From: Gammaproteobacteria bacterium
GTDB taxonomy: Bacteria; Pseudomonadota; Gammaproteobacteria; Pseudomonadales; Balneatricaceae
Assembly: GCA_028598985.1 (NCBI GenBank)
Contig: JAQRMV010000010.1
Coordinates: 1-43,877 of the forward strand
Direction: 5' to 3'
Length of the DNA: 43,877 bases
Part shown: piece after piece, positions 30,906 to 40,780 of the stretch
Layout of the letters: every line of letters begins with the position of its first letter
Numbering within the stretch: position 1 is the first letter of the stretch
Made by a program: the position numbers and the translations under genes
Notes under the pieces: model-generated
Told to the model about the DNA's origin: nothing
What the model saw: the letters and a program-made list of their open reading frames with translations, nothing else
Databases searched by the model: none

Positions 30906-31496
30906 ATGAGTAAAATTGAACGTAACAACATCGATGCCAGCAACCTTCTTGACCACATTGAAGGTATTTTTTGTCGCAGAGGGGCTGAGTCCTACTTGGG
31001 TGAACAGGTTTCTATGGCTCAACATATGTTACAAGCCGCACAATGTGCAGAACAAGCTGGCGCCAAAAATACTATGATTGCCGCGGCTTTGCTCCACGAC
31101 ATTGGCCACTATGCCAACGAAATTCCCGAAACAGCACTGGCAGAAGGCCAAGATAATTATCATGAGCAAGCAGGAGCGAGCTTTTTAGAGCCCTACTTCG
31201 ATGCGGCGGTAATAGAGCCCATAAGGCAACATGTAGCGACTAAACGCTATCTATGCGCCGTACAGCCCAGCTATTTAGTTCGTTTATCAGATGCTTCTGC
31301 ATATACATTAAAGCTTCAAGGAGGACCTATGAGTGCAGAAGAAGTGCAAAGTTTTGAAACCAACCCACATTTGCAAGCGTGCATCGATGTACGCGTGTGG
31401 GATGAAGAAGCCAAAGATCCGACTAAAGAGCACCCCGAATTTAGCTATTACAGACCTTTGTTAGAACAGCTAATGTCACAACACCTAGCCCACTAA
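30906..31496 (+). CDS. tmpB: HD-domain mixed-valent diiron oxygenase (phosphonate degradation), candidate TmpB/PhnZ family
   Basis: 196 aa; ESYLGEQVSMAQH (Y30-x-x-E33, H40), LLHDIGH (H64/D65), H86, H109, VWDEE (D166). Confidence 0.8.
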   Translation: MSKIERNNIDASNLLDHIEGIFCRRGAESYLGEQVSMAQHMLQAAQCAEQAGAKNTMIAAALLHDIGHYANEIPETALAEGQDNYHEQAGASFLEPYFDAAVIEPIRQHVATKRYLCAVQPSYLVRLSDASAYTLKLQGGPMSAEEVQSFETNPHLQACIDVRVWDEEAKDPTKEHPEFSYYRPLLEQLMSQHLAH

Positions 31497-31500
31497 CACC

Positions 31501-32040
31501 TCAACAGCTCCCCATTAAGTATTGATGAGAACCACTGGTTAATACTGCGTAGGCGCCTTGAGGTGACTCTTCAACTTCGCAGGCTAAAGCCAGCTGATAA
31601 TAAACAGAGCGACTAATGCGCCCTGCTAAACCCGGGCGAATGTTCAGTTTTGGGTGAGGTTGCTGTTCAGCATCATAGGTGACGATGAGTTGTTTTGGGT
31701 GTAGCAACTTAATTTGGTCGCCCGTATTGGTTGTAAATTGCCAAATTTGTTGGTCGTTTTCGTTAATGCAATCTGCCGCAATCACCATAAACGGTAAATC
31801 CTTTACCACAATACGAAAAGCCTCTACTGGCGTAACAATCCAATAATCACCGTTAGTCTGTCGCTGCAACAAGCGCCCAAACAACTGCATGATTTTAGTT
31901 TTAACAATAGGCTCACCCTGGTGATACCAAACGCCGTCGGCGGCGATAACCAGATCCATGTCGCCTTTAAATTCGGGACTCCAAGTATCTAGTTTATAAT
32001 CGGGTAACTGCTCGGCATGCTGAACTAATTGCTCGATCAT
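31501..32040 (-). CDS. DUF1285 family protein
   Basis: 179 aa; DLVIAADGVWYHQGEPIVKTKIMQLFGRLLQRQTNGDYWIVTPVE. Confidence 0.88.
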   Translation of the reverse strand: MIEQLVQHAEQLPDYKLDTWSPEFKGDMDLVIAADGVWYHQGEPIVKTKIMQLFGRLLQRQTNGDYWIVTPVEAFRIVVKDLPFMVIAADCINENDQQIWQFTTNTGDQIKLLHPKQLIVTYDAEQQPHPKLNIRPGLAGRISRSVYYQLALACEVEESPQGAYAVLTSGSHQYLMGSC

Positions 32041-32738
32041 GGCTCATTAGGCATTTTTTTTGGTAATTCTGTATGACGGCTTTGACCACGATTACCCATA
32101 CGCATACCTATTTGCATTAAAAAATCAAAAAACGATTCACGATCTTGGATAAATTCTTTAAAGAAGCCTGAATCATGTAGTGCTAAAGCACCATGAACCA
32201 AAGCCCAGGATGCGGAAAGGTGAAAATAGGCAGGTACCTGTTCTAGCTTTCCAGACTGAATTCGTTTTTCAACCAGAGTGGTTAACACCTGCATATTTTC
32301 ATTACGAATTTGATGCACTTCAGCAATCTCACTCTCATATTCTTCCCCTTTGATCAAGCGATCTTCTAAACGATCAAACAATAGCGCTTGCTCTGGGTCG
32401 CTCATGCGAAATTCAAAATAACTACGCCATAGGGATTCAGGATCAGAGAAGTCTTCAGTGAGTAATAAGCTAGCAAGCTGCTGTTCATAGTTGATGAGCA
32501 AACAGATATATATATCAGACTTGGATTTAAAATGTTTGTAAATGGTGCCTTTGCCAATGCCTACGCTGTCGGCAATCATTTCTACTGTGACTTTATCTTC
32601 ACCGTGGGCTCTAAATAAATCTAGGGCTGTTTCTAAAATCTCCTCTTCTCTACGCTTAAATTCACGCACTTTTCGATTTTCTTTTTCGCGCGGAAAATAA
32701 GCGGGGATTTTAGGTTTTGCAGCAATGCCCCAATTCAT
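32037..32738 (-). CDS. TetR family transcriptional regulator
   Basis: 233 aa; HTH FRAHGEDKVTVEMIADSVGIGKGTIYKHFKSKSDIYICLL; overlaps the DUF1285 gene start by 4 nt. Confidence 0.93.
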   Translation of the reverse strand: MNWGIAAKPKIPAYFPREKENRKVREFKRREEEILETALDLFRAHGEDKVTVEMIADSVGIGKGTIYKHFKSKSDIYICLLINYEQQLASLLLTEDFSDPESLWRSYFEFRMSDPEQALLFDRLEDRLIKGEEYESEIAEVHQIRNENMQVLTTLVEKRIQSGKLEQVPAYFHLSASWALVHGALALHDSGFFKEFIQDRESFFDFLMQIGMRMGNRGQSRHTELPKKMPNEP

Positions 32739-32786
32739 AAGGATACCTTCTGTCGAAAGACTGTTAATGTTATAACGGGTCGAGCT

Positions 32787-32812
32787 ATGACTATTTATCT
32801 AATAATAGTCAT
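32787..32812. promoter_or_regulatory. inverted repeat ATGACTATT-N8-AATAGTCAT, candidate TetR autoregulatory operator
   Basis: Perfect 9-bp arms 49 bp upstream of the TetR start, between tetR and tatD. Confidence 0.6.
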
Positions 32813-32849
32813 TATGCACACAAAAGACCATTATTTATTATTAAACCAT

Positions 32850-33623
32850 CTATCGGGGTGTGAGGAATAGTTGCGTGAAATTATGGCTTGTAGCCTGAGC
32901 TAGTTTGTCGAGAGACAGGCCTTTTAGGTCTGCTACGTATTGAGCAACCAGACGAACGTGTTTCGGTTCATTCTGCGTTCCCCTATGTGGCGCAGGGGTT
33001 AGGTAAGGAGAATCAGTTTCAACTAACAAACGGTCCAAGGGTATTTTTTTAACAACATCTCTCAAAGCAGACGCATTATTAAAGGTGATAATACCTGAAA
33101 TAGAGATATAGAAACCCAAATCCAAACAGGCTTTAGCCATCACCCAATCTTCAGTAAAACAATGGATCACACCACCTACACTCAGGTCAGCCTCGCTACT
33201 AAGCAATGCAAGGGTGTCGGCATTTGCATCACGAGTATGGACGATCACCGGCTTGCGTAAGCGCTTAGACAGTTGGAGGTGGGCGCTAAAAGCCTGTGTT
33301 TGAAGTTCTGCATTGTCTTGCTGATAAAAATAATCTAACCCTGTTTCACCTATCGCAACCACTTTGTCCAAACGGGCCTGCTGCTCTAGTAACGCAAGCG
33401 TATCTAAATTTTTAACACCTAAAGGGTGGAGCCCAGCAGAAGCGTGTATAAAATCATAATCTTTTATTTGATCGAGCATGGGTTCAAATTGTTCAGTATC
33501 CACACCGATACACAACATCTGTGAGGTGCCTTCGGCCTGGGCAGCCGCAATTAATCCTGCCAAACCATCGCTATAGTGGCTTGTATCCAGTTTATCGAGA
33601 TGACAATGGGAATCTATAATCAT
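32850..33623 (-). CDS. tatD: TatD family metal-dependent hydrolase
   Basis: MIIDSHCHLDKLD, AIGETGLDYFY, VIHTRDA, LVETDSPYLTP. ATG at 33623 overlaps the holB TGA (ATGA). Confidence 0.93.
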   Translation of the reverse strand: MIIDSHCHLDKLDTSHYSDGLAGLIAAAQAEGTSQMLCIGVDTEQFEPMLDQIKDYDFIHASAGLHPLGVKNLDTLALLEQQARLDKVVAIGETGLDYFYQQDNAELQTQAFSAHLQLSKRLRKPVIVHTRDANADTLALLSSEADLSVGGVIHCFTEDWVMAKACLDLGFYISISGIITFNNASALRDVVKKIPLDRLLVETDSPYLTPAPHRGTQNEPKHVRLVAQYVADLKGLSLDKLAQATSHNFTQLFLTPR

Positions 33624-34660
33624 TGCGATCTGCCTGACTTTACTAATAAATACCAACTATTGAGCAATTCTTCACATACCAGTTGAGGGTTTAAGTTACG
33701 ACGCTGATTAATGTAATTAAGCTGAACGGTGACCTTCTCTAGCAAATGATAGATGTCTTCTATATCACTTCGTTGAGCAACGGCTTGTAACAGTTTTATG
33801 ATATCCAGATTCGACAGTTGGGCTGCGTCCCCGGTCATTTTTAACTTAACTAAGTCATTAAGCCACTCTATCCACCAAGTAAATACTTGCTCTAATGGTA
33901 ATTTATGCCAGTTTTGAGCCACCTCTACACTGGTTTGTTTGCCCCTGAGTATCGCTGTAAGCTGTACCAGCACTTGATGACGCTGTTCATGGGCTTTAGT
34001 TTCGTATAACTCCAGTGCTTTTAAGGGGCCACCTTTTGCCATTTGTAATAACTTAACGGCCGTATCTAAACCCTCTTGTGCCATAGTATTGGCCAACCTC
34101 TCTTGCAACCACGCCAATGCAACTTCTTGAGTAGGTTTATTGATATCTAACAGCTGACATCGGCTACGAACCGTTGGCAATATGTGTGTTGGCCATTGAT
34201 GTAAGAGCAGGAAAAAACTATTATCGCCGGGTTCTTCGAGTTGTTTTAATAATGCATTTGCCGCGTTTAAATTGAGGTCTGTGGCGCCATTAATAATCAC
34301 CACCCGTGCTCCACCTTGCTGTGCAGTGGTGGCCATAGCACTTTGTATTTTACGAACCTGATCCACCAAAATGGCTTTTCCAGTTTCATCTGGCTGCATT
34401 AGTTTGAAATCTGGGTGACTGCTAGACGCCAATAACTGGCAAGATTTACATTGTCCGCAAGCATCACCACGTATAGTTTGTTGGCACAGTAGCGTAGCTG
34501 CAAGACGCTTGGCAAATATCAATTTACCAAGGCCCGGCACACCACCAATGATGAGCGCATGGGGCAAACGTTTTTGCTCCATCATAAGGTTCACTTGGAG
34601 CCACTGCTCCTGTTGCCAAGGATATAATTCAGGTGGCAAACTGCCTCTTTCAGTGGTCAT
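33620..34660 (-). CDS. holB: DNA polymerase III delta' subunit
   Basis: 346 aa; PHALIIGGVPGLGKLIFAKRLA, CGQCKSCQLLASSSHPDF, NAANALLKQLEEP. Confidence 0.95.
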   Translation of the reverse strand: MTTERGSLPPELYPWQQEQWLQVNLMMEQKRLPHALIIGGVPGLGKLIFAKRLAATLLCQQTIRGDACGQCKSCQLLASSSHPDFKLMQPDETGKAILVDQVRKIQSAMATTAQQGGARVVIINGATDLNLNAANALLKQLEEPGDNSFFLLLHQWPTHILPTVRSRCQLLDINKPTQEVALAWLQERLANTMAQEGLDTAVKLLQMAKGGPLKALELYETKAHEQRHQVLVQLTAILRGKQTSVEVAQNWHKLPLEQVFTWWIEWLNDLVKLKMTGDAAQLSNLDIIKLLQAVAQRSDIEDIYHLLEKVTVQLNYINQRRNLNPQLVCEELLNSWYLLVKSGRSQ

Positions 34661-34664
34661 GGCT

Positions 34665-35306
34665 TTAGCTACCCGAATTGGTTAATTGGATAAGCAAAGG
34701 GTCTATATATCGATCTAACTGTGCTTCAACACCGGCAATAGAGGCCGCTGCATCCACAATACGATACCTTTGAGGTTCGGCTTCAGCTTGAGATAAATAA
34801 CCGTGCCTAACACGTTCGAAAAAGCTAATCTCTTCCTTTTCTATGCGGTCAAAATCAGATCGTTTACCCGCCCTAGCCATACCCACAGCAATATCAACAT
34901 CAAATAGCAGTGTCATGTCTGGATTAAGATCACCGTGGACCCAGTGCTTAAGGTTAGTAATAAAGTCTGTATTTAAACCCCGTCCGAACCCTTGGTAGGC
35001 GAAGGAAGCATCGGTAAAACGATCACAAATCACCCACTTTCCCACCGCCAAGGCTGGACGAATCACATTTTCTACATGCTGCCTGCGTGCAGCAAACATC
35101 AGCAACAATTCTGTATATGGATCCACTGTTTCATCACGGTGTTGCAGTAATAACTGTCGAATGTCTTCAGCCATAGGCGTACCGCCGGGTTCTCGAGTGA
35201 CAATGCATTCTATGCCCGCAGCTTGTAGCTTACGCTTAATATATTCAATACTTGTAGACTTGCCAGCCCCTTCGCCGCCTTCAATGGATATAAATGATGC
35301 CACCAT
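34665..35306 (-). CDS. tmk: thymidylate kinase
   Basis: 213 aa; SIEGGEGAGKSTSIEYI, TREPGGTPMAEDIR, CDRFTDASFAYQGFGRG. Confidence 0.97.
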   Translation of the reverse strand: MVASFISIEGGEGAGKSTSIEYIKRKLQAAGIECIVTREPGGTPMAEDIRQLLLQHRDETVDPYTELLLMFAARRQHVENVIRPALAVGKWVICDRFTDASFAYQGFGRGLNTDFITNLKHWVHGDLNPDMTLLFDVDIAVGMARAGKRSDFDRIEKEEISFFERVRHGYLSQAEAEPQRYRIVDAAASIAGVEAQLDRYIDPLLIQLTNSGS

Positions 35307-35316
35307 GAAAACCCTC

Positions 35317-36321
35317 TTAGTTATTTAGCTGGTACTGACGTACATTGGCTTGGTGTTGAGAATAGGTATCCGCGAAGACGTGACTACCATCACCTTTAGC
35401 AACAAAGAAAAGGCTAAAACCTTGTTCTGGATGTAATGCTGCATGAATCGCTGCGCGTCCAGGTAGAGCAATAGGTGTTGGCGGCAAGCCCTTGTGAACA
35501 TAAGTATTATAGGGAGTATCTGCCATTAAATCAGAGCGCCTTATATTGCCGTTAAAGCCGGTACCCATACCATAAATCACTGACGGGTCAGTTTGTAACT
35601 TCATGCCTTTTTGCAAGCGTCTTACAAAGACGCCAGCAATAGTGCCTCGTTCAGTCGGAAGTCCTGTTTCTTTCTCGATAATTGAAGCCAAAATAAGTGC
35701 TTCATAGGGCGTTTTATAGGGCAGGTTTTCAGCCCTTGTTGCCCACTCTGACTGTAATACTTGCAACTGTTTTAGATGCGCTTGCTCAATAATATCCAAT
35801 GGCAAATTATGCCGAGCAAATCGATAAGTTGAGGGGAATAAAAGCCCTTCTGGATGATCTTGCCGGCTATGTAATTGCCTAAGCCACTGCTTGGCTTTAG
35901 GTACAGGTTTTCCTTGCATCGCAGGGTGCTGACTTAATAATGCAACAAAGTCATTGTATGTAAGGCCTTCTGGCACCGTCAGTTGATACTCTAGCACCTT
36001 GCCAGAAACCAATTGTGCCAACACTTCTACACTGTTTATGGAACCTTTGAATTGATATTCACCAGCTTTAATATGGCGATCTAGCTGACGCCACTTTGCG
36101 TAGTATTTAAAGCTTTGTGCATGGGCAATCACGCCTGCTTTATAAAGCGAATGACTGACGCTACCTAAGTTAGAACCCACGGCAATAGTAACCAATGTGG
36201 GTTCGGTCACTGGTATTGGCTCATATAGCCACACTTGAACTTGGCGTATAGCACCATAGGTGAACAACGCGATCACTAAGATACTCGCCATAAGCACCCA
36301 AAACCAAACCTGCTTCAGCAT
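35317..36321 (-). CDS. mltG: endolytic transglycosylase MltG
   Basis: 334 aa; LASIIEKETGLPTERGTIAGVFVRRLQKGMKLQTDPSVIYG, TPYNTYVHKGLPPTPIALPG. Confidence 0.96.
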   Translation of the reverse strand: MLKQVWFWVLMASILVIALFTYGAIRQVQVWLYEPIPVTEPTLVTIAVGSNLGSVSHSLYKAGVIAHAQSFKYYAKWRQLDRHIKAGEYQFKGSINSVEVLAQLVSGKVLEYQLTVPEGLTYNDFVALLSQHPAMQGKPVPKAKQWLRQLHSRQDHPEGLLFPSTYRFARHNLPLDIIEQAHLKQLQVLQSEWATRAENLPYKTPYEALILASIIEKETGLPTERGTIAGVFVRRLQKGMKLQTDPSVIYGMGTGFNGNIRRSDLMADTPYNTYVHKGLPPTPIALPGRAAIHAALHPEQGFSLFFVAKGDGSHVFADTYSQHQANVRQYQLNN

Positions 36322-37208
36322 AGTTCACTCACGGCTGGTTGAGCAGACAAACGTGTTGCAACGGCTGCTTGAAGAAAACCAATTAAAGTCGATTTAACCC
36401 AATGGGTTGGATGGGAAAACCCAGCATGGGGCTCCAGGGTATTAATAGGCCAGATACCATTGAGGCTATTACTAAGAAATGGTGAGCCGGTATTGATAAA
36501 GGTTTTTAAGGGTATGTTTTTATGTTCTACGGCAATATTGTTTTGTTTTGCGATAGCACAAATTTCTTTCGCCATGACACCTGCAATACCACACTGATCT
36601 AGTTTTGGGGTAATTAATCCACCATTAGATTCTATAAAGACATTACTCATGACCCCCGAAATTACATTGCCATGTAGATTAAGCATAATACCTTCATGAA
36701 TGTGTTCATCTTCCCATTCGTTACGAGCCATCACTTGGTCTAGCCGATTCAGGTGTTTAAGGCCTGCTAAGGCTGCGTTATGAGACCAGTTATGCTGACA
36801 AATCCGTACATTGACCCCTGTTTCCGCAAGTTGACTACGGCCGCTAGGCCATGGGGTGATGGCAATAATTCGAGAGGGTTGTGGTGTACTTGGTGCTAGA
36901 TATCCCCGCCCACCAAGACCTCGAGTAACAGTGATTTTAAGCACCGCCTGTTGATGGCCATAAAGCAGAAAAGCTTGTTGAATATCAGTAATAATTGTTT
37001 TAATAAAGCCTGCAGCGGAGGCTTTATTAACAAAAATACCCAAGGTTAGAAGGCCTTTAATTAACCTTTGCTGATGAGCCTGCCAGAGCTGCACTTGACC
37101 ATGTTTTATGGCAATGGTTTCAAATACACCATCACCATAAGCCAAGCCACGATCATGTGCATTCAAACAGTGTGTTTGCTGGCCATTTACAAAGGTTATT
37201 GCATCCAT
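36315..37208 (-). CDS. pabC: aminodeoxychorismate lyase
   Basis: FVNGQQTHCLNAHDRGLAYGDGVFETIAI, TRGLGGRGYLAP, LSNSLNGIWPI. The ORF uses TTG at 37226; ATG 37208 preferred. Confidence 0.94.
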   Translation of the reverse strand: MDAITFVNGQQTHCLNAHDRGLAYGDGVFETIAIKHGQVQLWQAHQQRLIKGLLTLGIFVNKASAAGFIKTIITDIQQAFLLYGHQQAVLKITVTRGLGGRGYLAPSTPQPSRIIAITPWPSGRSQLAETGVNVRICQHNWSHNAALAGLKHLNRLDQVMARNEWEDEHIHEGIMLNLHGNVISGVMSNVFIESNGGLITPKLDQCGIAGVMAKEICAIAKQNNIAVEHKNIPLKTFINTGSPFLSNSLNGIWPINTLEPHAGFSHPTHWVKSTLIGFLQAAVATRLSAQPAVSELC

Positions 37209-37229
37209 CAGCCCAGCCTCACTCAAGAG

Positions 37230-38468
37230 TTAAATGCGAGAGAAAATAAGAGTACCGTTAGTACCGCCAAAGCCAAATGAATTCGACATCGCAGATTCGA
37301 TCAAAGCTTCTTGTGGCTGATGGGCCACATAATTTAAGTCACACCCTTCAGAAGGGTTGTCTAAATTAATGGTAGGTGGCGCCACTTGGTCTCGTATAGC
37401 TAATACAGAGAAGATCGCTTCTACGGCGCCAGCGGCACCGAGTAAGTGACCAATCATGGACTTGGTTGAACTCATACGTACATTTTCGGCACCGGTACCT
37501 AACACCAGCTTTGCAGCATTAGATTCAGCAATGTCGCCAGCCGGTGTAGATGTGCCGTGAGCATTGATATACTGCACCTGATCACCGTTAAGGCCTGCAT
37601 CTTTCATGGCATTACGCATTGAAGCAGCTGCACCACGGCCATCTTCTGGTGGAGATGTCATATGGTATGCGTCACCACTCATCCCAAAACCAGTAAGTTC
37701 GGCGTATATTTTAGCGCCCCGCGCTTTAGCCGACTCGTATTCTTCTAACACCATTACACCTGCGCCATCCCCTAATACAAATCCATCTCGGTCTGTATCC
37801 CATGGGCGGCTTGCTGCCGTAGGGTCGTCATTACGGGTAGATAAAGCACGCGCCGCACCAAAACCACCTAAACCAAGCGGTGTAGTGGCCATTTCGGCGC
37901 CACCACAAATCATCACGTCTGCATCACCATAAGCGATCATCCGAGCAGAAGCGCCTATATTGTGTGTGCCGGTAGTGCAGGCTGTCGTAATAGCAATGTT
38001 AGGGCCACGTAAGCCGTACATAATAGATAGGTTGCCGGAGATCATATTAATGATACTACCAGGAACAAAGAAGGGTGAAATACGACGAGGCCCGCTTTTA
38101 TTAAGAGCGTCATGGCATTTTTCAATCAGAGGCAACCCACCTATACCAGAACCGATAGCCACACCAATTCGGTCTGCATTTTCGTTGGTTACTTCTAAAT
38201 TAGCGTCTTGAATAGCTTGGATGCCAGCAGCCATACCGTATTGTATGAAAAGGTCCATCTTTTTGCCTTCTTTAGGCGGCAAGTAATTGCTCAATTCAAA
38301 GTCTTTAACGCTAGCCGAAAAGTGAGTACCGTACCCTTCCGTATCAAAATGAGTAATATTAGCAACACCACTTTTTGCGGCCAAAATATTGTTCCAAGTT
38401 TCGTCCATGGTATTACCAACTGGGCTTAACATACCCATACCAGTAACTACAACGCGCTTACGACTCAT
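37230..38468 (-). CDS. fabF: beta-ketoacyl-ACP synthase II
   Basis: 412 aa; [62 protein letters not shown]. Confidence 0.97.
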   Translation of the reverse strand: MSRKRVVVTGMGMLSPVGNTMDETWNNILAAKSGVANITHFDTEGYGTHFSASVKDFELSNYLPPKEGKKMDLFIQYGMAAGIQAIQDANLEVTNENADRIGVAIGSGIGGLPLIEKCHDALNKSGPRRISPFFVPGSIINMISGNLSIMYGLRGPNIAITTACTTGTHNIGASARMIAYGDADVMICGGAEMATTPLGLGGFGAARALSTRNDDPTAASRPWDTDRDGFVLGDGAGVMVLEEYESAKARGAKIYAELTGFGMSGDAYHMTSPPEDGRGAAASMRNAMKDAGLNGDQVQYINAHGTSTPAGDIAESNAAKLVLGTGAENVRMSSTKSMIGHLLGAAGAVEAIFSVLAIRDQVAPPTINLDNPSEGCDLNYVAHQPQEALIESAMSNSFGFGGTNGTLIFSRI

Positions 38469-38560
38469 TTGATTCTCCTTACATAACGGCCTGCAAAACG
38501 TGCCTTACATTATGGCAGACTTTGAACTTAAAACAGATGTTTTAACTGCTATAAAAACAG

Positions 38561-38591
38561 AAAAGCCGCACCATAAAATGGAGCGGCTTTT
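38561..38591 (-). terminator. rho-independent-type hairpin between acpP and fabF
   Basis: AAAAGCCGC-N13-GCGGCTTTT, followed on the minus strand by a T-run. Confidence 0.8.
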
Positions 38592-38627
38592 CTTACTTCA
38601 ATTCGAAGTGCAAAAAACTAAGCTAAC

Positions 38628-38858
38628 TTACTGGTTAGCGTTAACGTAGTCGATTGCAGCTTGAACAGTAGTGATCTTCTCAGCTTCTTCATCTGGAATC
38701 TCAGTTTCAAATTCTTCTTCCAGAGCCATTACTAGCTCTACGGTGTCCAAAGAATCTGCGCCAAGGTCGTCAACAAAAGAAGCTTCATTAGTCACTTCAT
38801 CTGCTTTAACACCTAGTTGTTCCGCAACAATTTTTTTAACGCGATCTACAATACTCAT
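38628..38858 (-). CDS. acpP: acyl carrier protein
   Basis: [18 protein letters not shown]...[33 protein letters not shown]. Confidence 0.98.
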   Translation of the reverse strand: MSIVDRVKKIVAEQLGVKADEVTNEASFVDDLGADSLDTVELVMALEEEFETEIPDEEAEKITTVQAAIDYVNANQ

Positions 38859-39066
38859 AGTTTTTCCCAATTGGTTCTTATACGCCGTTATACCTTTATC
38901 GGGTTAACGGATATCCTAGAAATTAGAGGGCGGAGAATTCCGCTATATAGTTCCATTTTCTACTCAGTATAGAGTGATGCTATTATCTACAAATCAGCCA
39001 AAAAAGCAACCTTAAATCACTAATATGTGCGACACAAAGTTGTTAAATTTCACTATTTAAACAGCC

Positions 39067-39813
39067 CTAACTCATATACATGCCACCATTAACGTGAATT
39101 GTCTCGCCGGTAATGTAAGCACCTGCATCACTAGCCAAAAAGCCAACCAATTGCGCAATGTCTTCAGGGGTACCTAAGCGCTGTAACGGAATTTGAGTGC
39201 GTAGAGTATCTTTTTGGTCTTCGCCTAACGCATCAGTCATATCCGTAGCAATAAAACCTGGAGCAATGGAGTTTACCGTTACATTGCGAGAGGCTACCTC
39301 TCTAGCCATAGCCCGGCTAAAACCTTCTACACCCGCTTTAGCGGCGGCATAATTGGCCTGTCCCATATTACCCATGGAACCTACCACAGAGCTAATATTT
39401 ATAACACGACCCCAGCGGCCTTTAGTCATACCCCGAAGGCAGCCTTTTGCCATACGAAAAATGGAGCTTAAATTGGTATTCACCACATCGTCCCATTCGT
39501 CATTTTTCATACGCATTAACAAATTATCCCGCGTAATACCGGCATTATTAACCAATATGGCTGGAGCACCGTAAGTCTCTACAATAGCTTTAAGGGTAGC
39601 AGTCACCGAATCTGCATCCGATACATTAAGAATCATCCCCGTACCCCCATTGCCTGCATCTTTTAAAGCCGCAGCAATAGACAGGGCGCCTGATTCAGAA
39701 GTAGCCGTGCCCACTACAATCGCGCCTTGAGAAGCCAGCTGTAGGGCAATAGCTTTACCTATACCTCTAGTTGCGCCTGTAACCAGTGCCACCTTACCAT
39801 CAATTGCCAACAT
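39067..39813 (-). CDS. fabG: 3-oxoacyl-ACP reductase
   Basis: 248 aa SDR; VTGATRGIGKAIA, NNAGITRDNLLMRM, YAAAKAGVEGFSRA, GGMYM C-terminus. Confidence 0.97.
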   Translation of the reverse strand: MLAIDGKVALVTGATRGIGKAIALQLASQGAIVVGTATSESGALSIAAALKDAGNGGTGMILNVSDADSVTATLKAIVETYGAPAILVNNAGITRDNLLMRMKNDEWDDVVNTNLSSIFRMAKGCLRGMTKGRWGRVINISSVVGSMGNMGQANYAAAKAGVEGFSRAMAREVASRNVTVNSIAPGFIATDMTDALGEDQKDTLRTQIPLQRLGTPEDIAQLVGFLASDAGAYITGETIHVNGGMYMS

Positions 39814-39826
39814 AATTTTATCCGTC

Positions 39827-40759
39827 TTAGTATTCTAGAGTCGCTGCAAGTGATGCAACATCATTTATAGACGCAGTTTGTAACGTCTTTTCAATCCGTT
39901 TTGTTAAACCATTTAGCACTTTGCCTGGGCCACATTCTACCACAAGCTCTACACCACTGGCTGCTATGGATTCTATACATTTAGACCATAATACAGGTTG
40001 ATGTAATTGAGCAATAAGGTTGGACACAATGGTATCGGCCGAGGCGGCCACTTGAGCATCTACATTTTGTATGACATGTATCGTTGGGGTACGCACTGGT
40101 ATCGTTGCTAACAGCGTACTCAATTTTTCTGCGGCGGGCTGCATCAGCGCACAATGGGATGGCACACTTACAGGCAAAGGCAAGGCGCGCTTAGCGCCTG
40201 CCTCCTTACAGGCCAGCATTGCGCGTTCTACTGCCGCTTTAGACCCAGCGATAACAACTTGACCGGGTGAATTATAATTCACTGGAGCTACAACTTGCCC
40301 CTGGGCGCTGGACTTACAGGCGTCAGCAATGGCTGCATCATCTAAACCAATGATCGCTGCCATAGCACCCTCACCTGCAGGCACAGCCGCTTGCATATAC
40401 TGACCACGAGCTTCTACTAACCGTATAGCATCAGCAAAATCTAACGCCCCTGCACAAACTAACGCAGAATACTCACCTAAACTGTGACCGGCCATGACGC
40501 TAGGAGCAGCCCCGCCTTGCGCCAGCCATAAACGCCACAACGCAACACTAGCGCTGAGTAGCGCTGGCTGAGTTATGTGGGTTTGGTTAAGTTGATGGTT
40601 TTCGTCATTTTGTACCAATTGCCATAGGTCATAATCTAAAACCTCGCTAGCTTGGGCGAAAGTTTCTATCACAACGGCATGTTTAGCACTTAAGTCAGCT
40701 AACATTCCAACACTCTGAGAGCCTTGGCCTGGAAATACAAATGCAACATTAGAGCTCAT
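39827..40759 (-). CDS. fabD: malonyl-CoA:ACP transacylase
   Basis: 310 aa; FVFPGQGSQSVGM, GHSLGEYSALV, PVSVPSHCALM. Confidence 0.97.
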   Translation of the reverse strand: MSSNVAFVFPGQGSQSVGMLADLSAKHAVVIETFAQASEVLDYDLWQLVQNDENHQLNQTHITQPALLSASVALWRLWLAQGGAAPSVMAGHSLGEYSALVCAGALDFADAIRLVEARGQYMQAAVPAGEGAMAAIIGLDDAAIADACKSSAQGQVVAPVNYNSPGQVVIAGSKAAVERAMLACKEAGAKRALPLPVSVPSHCALMQPAAEKLSTLLATIPVRTPTIHVIQNVDAQVAASADTIVSNLIAQLHQPVLWSKCIESIAASGVELVVECGPGKVLNGLTKRIEKTLQTASINDVASLAATLEY

Positions 40760-40780
40760 TATAGGTCCTTTTAAAAGTAA

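Noticed and set aside
37606-37932. 108-aa plus-strand ORF opposite fabF
   Set aside because: Shadow ORF in a highly conserved gene.
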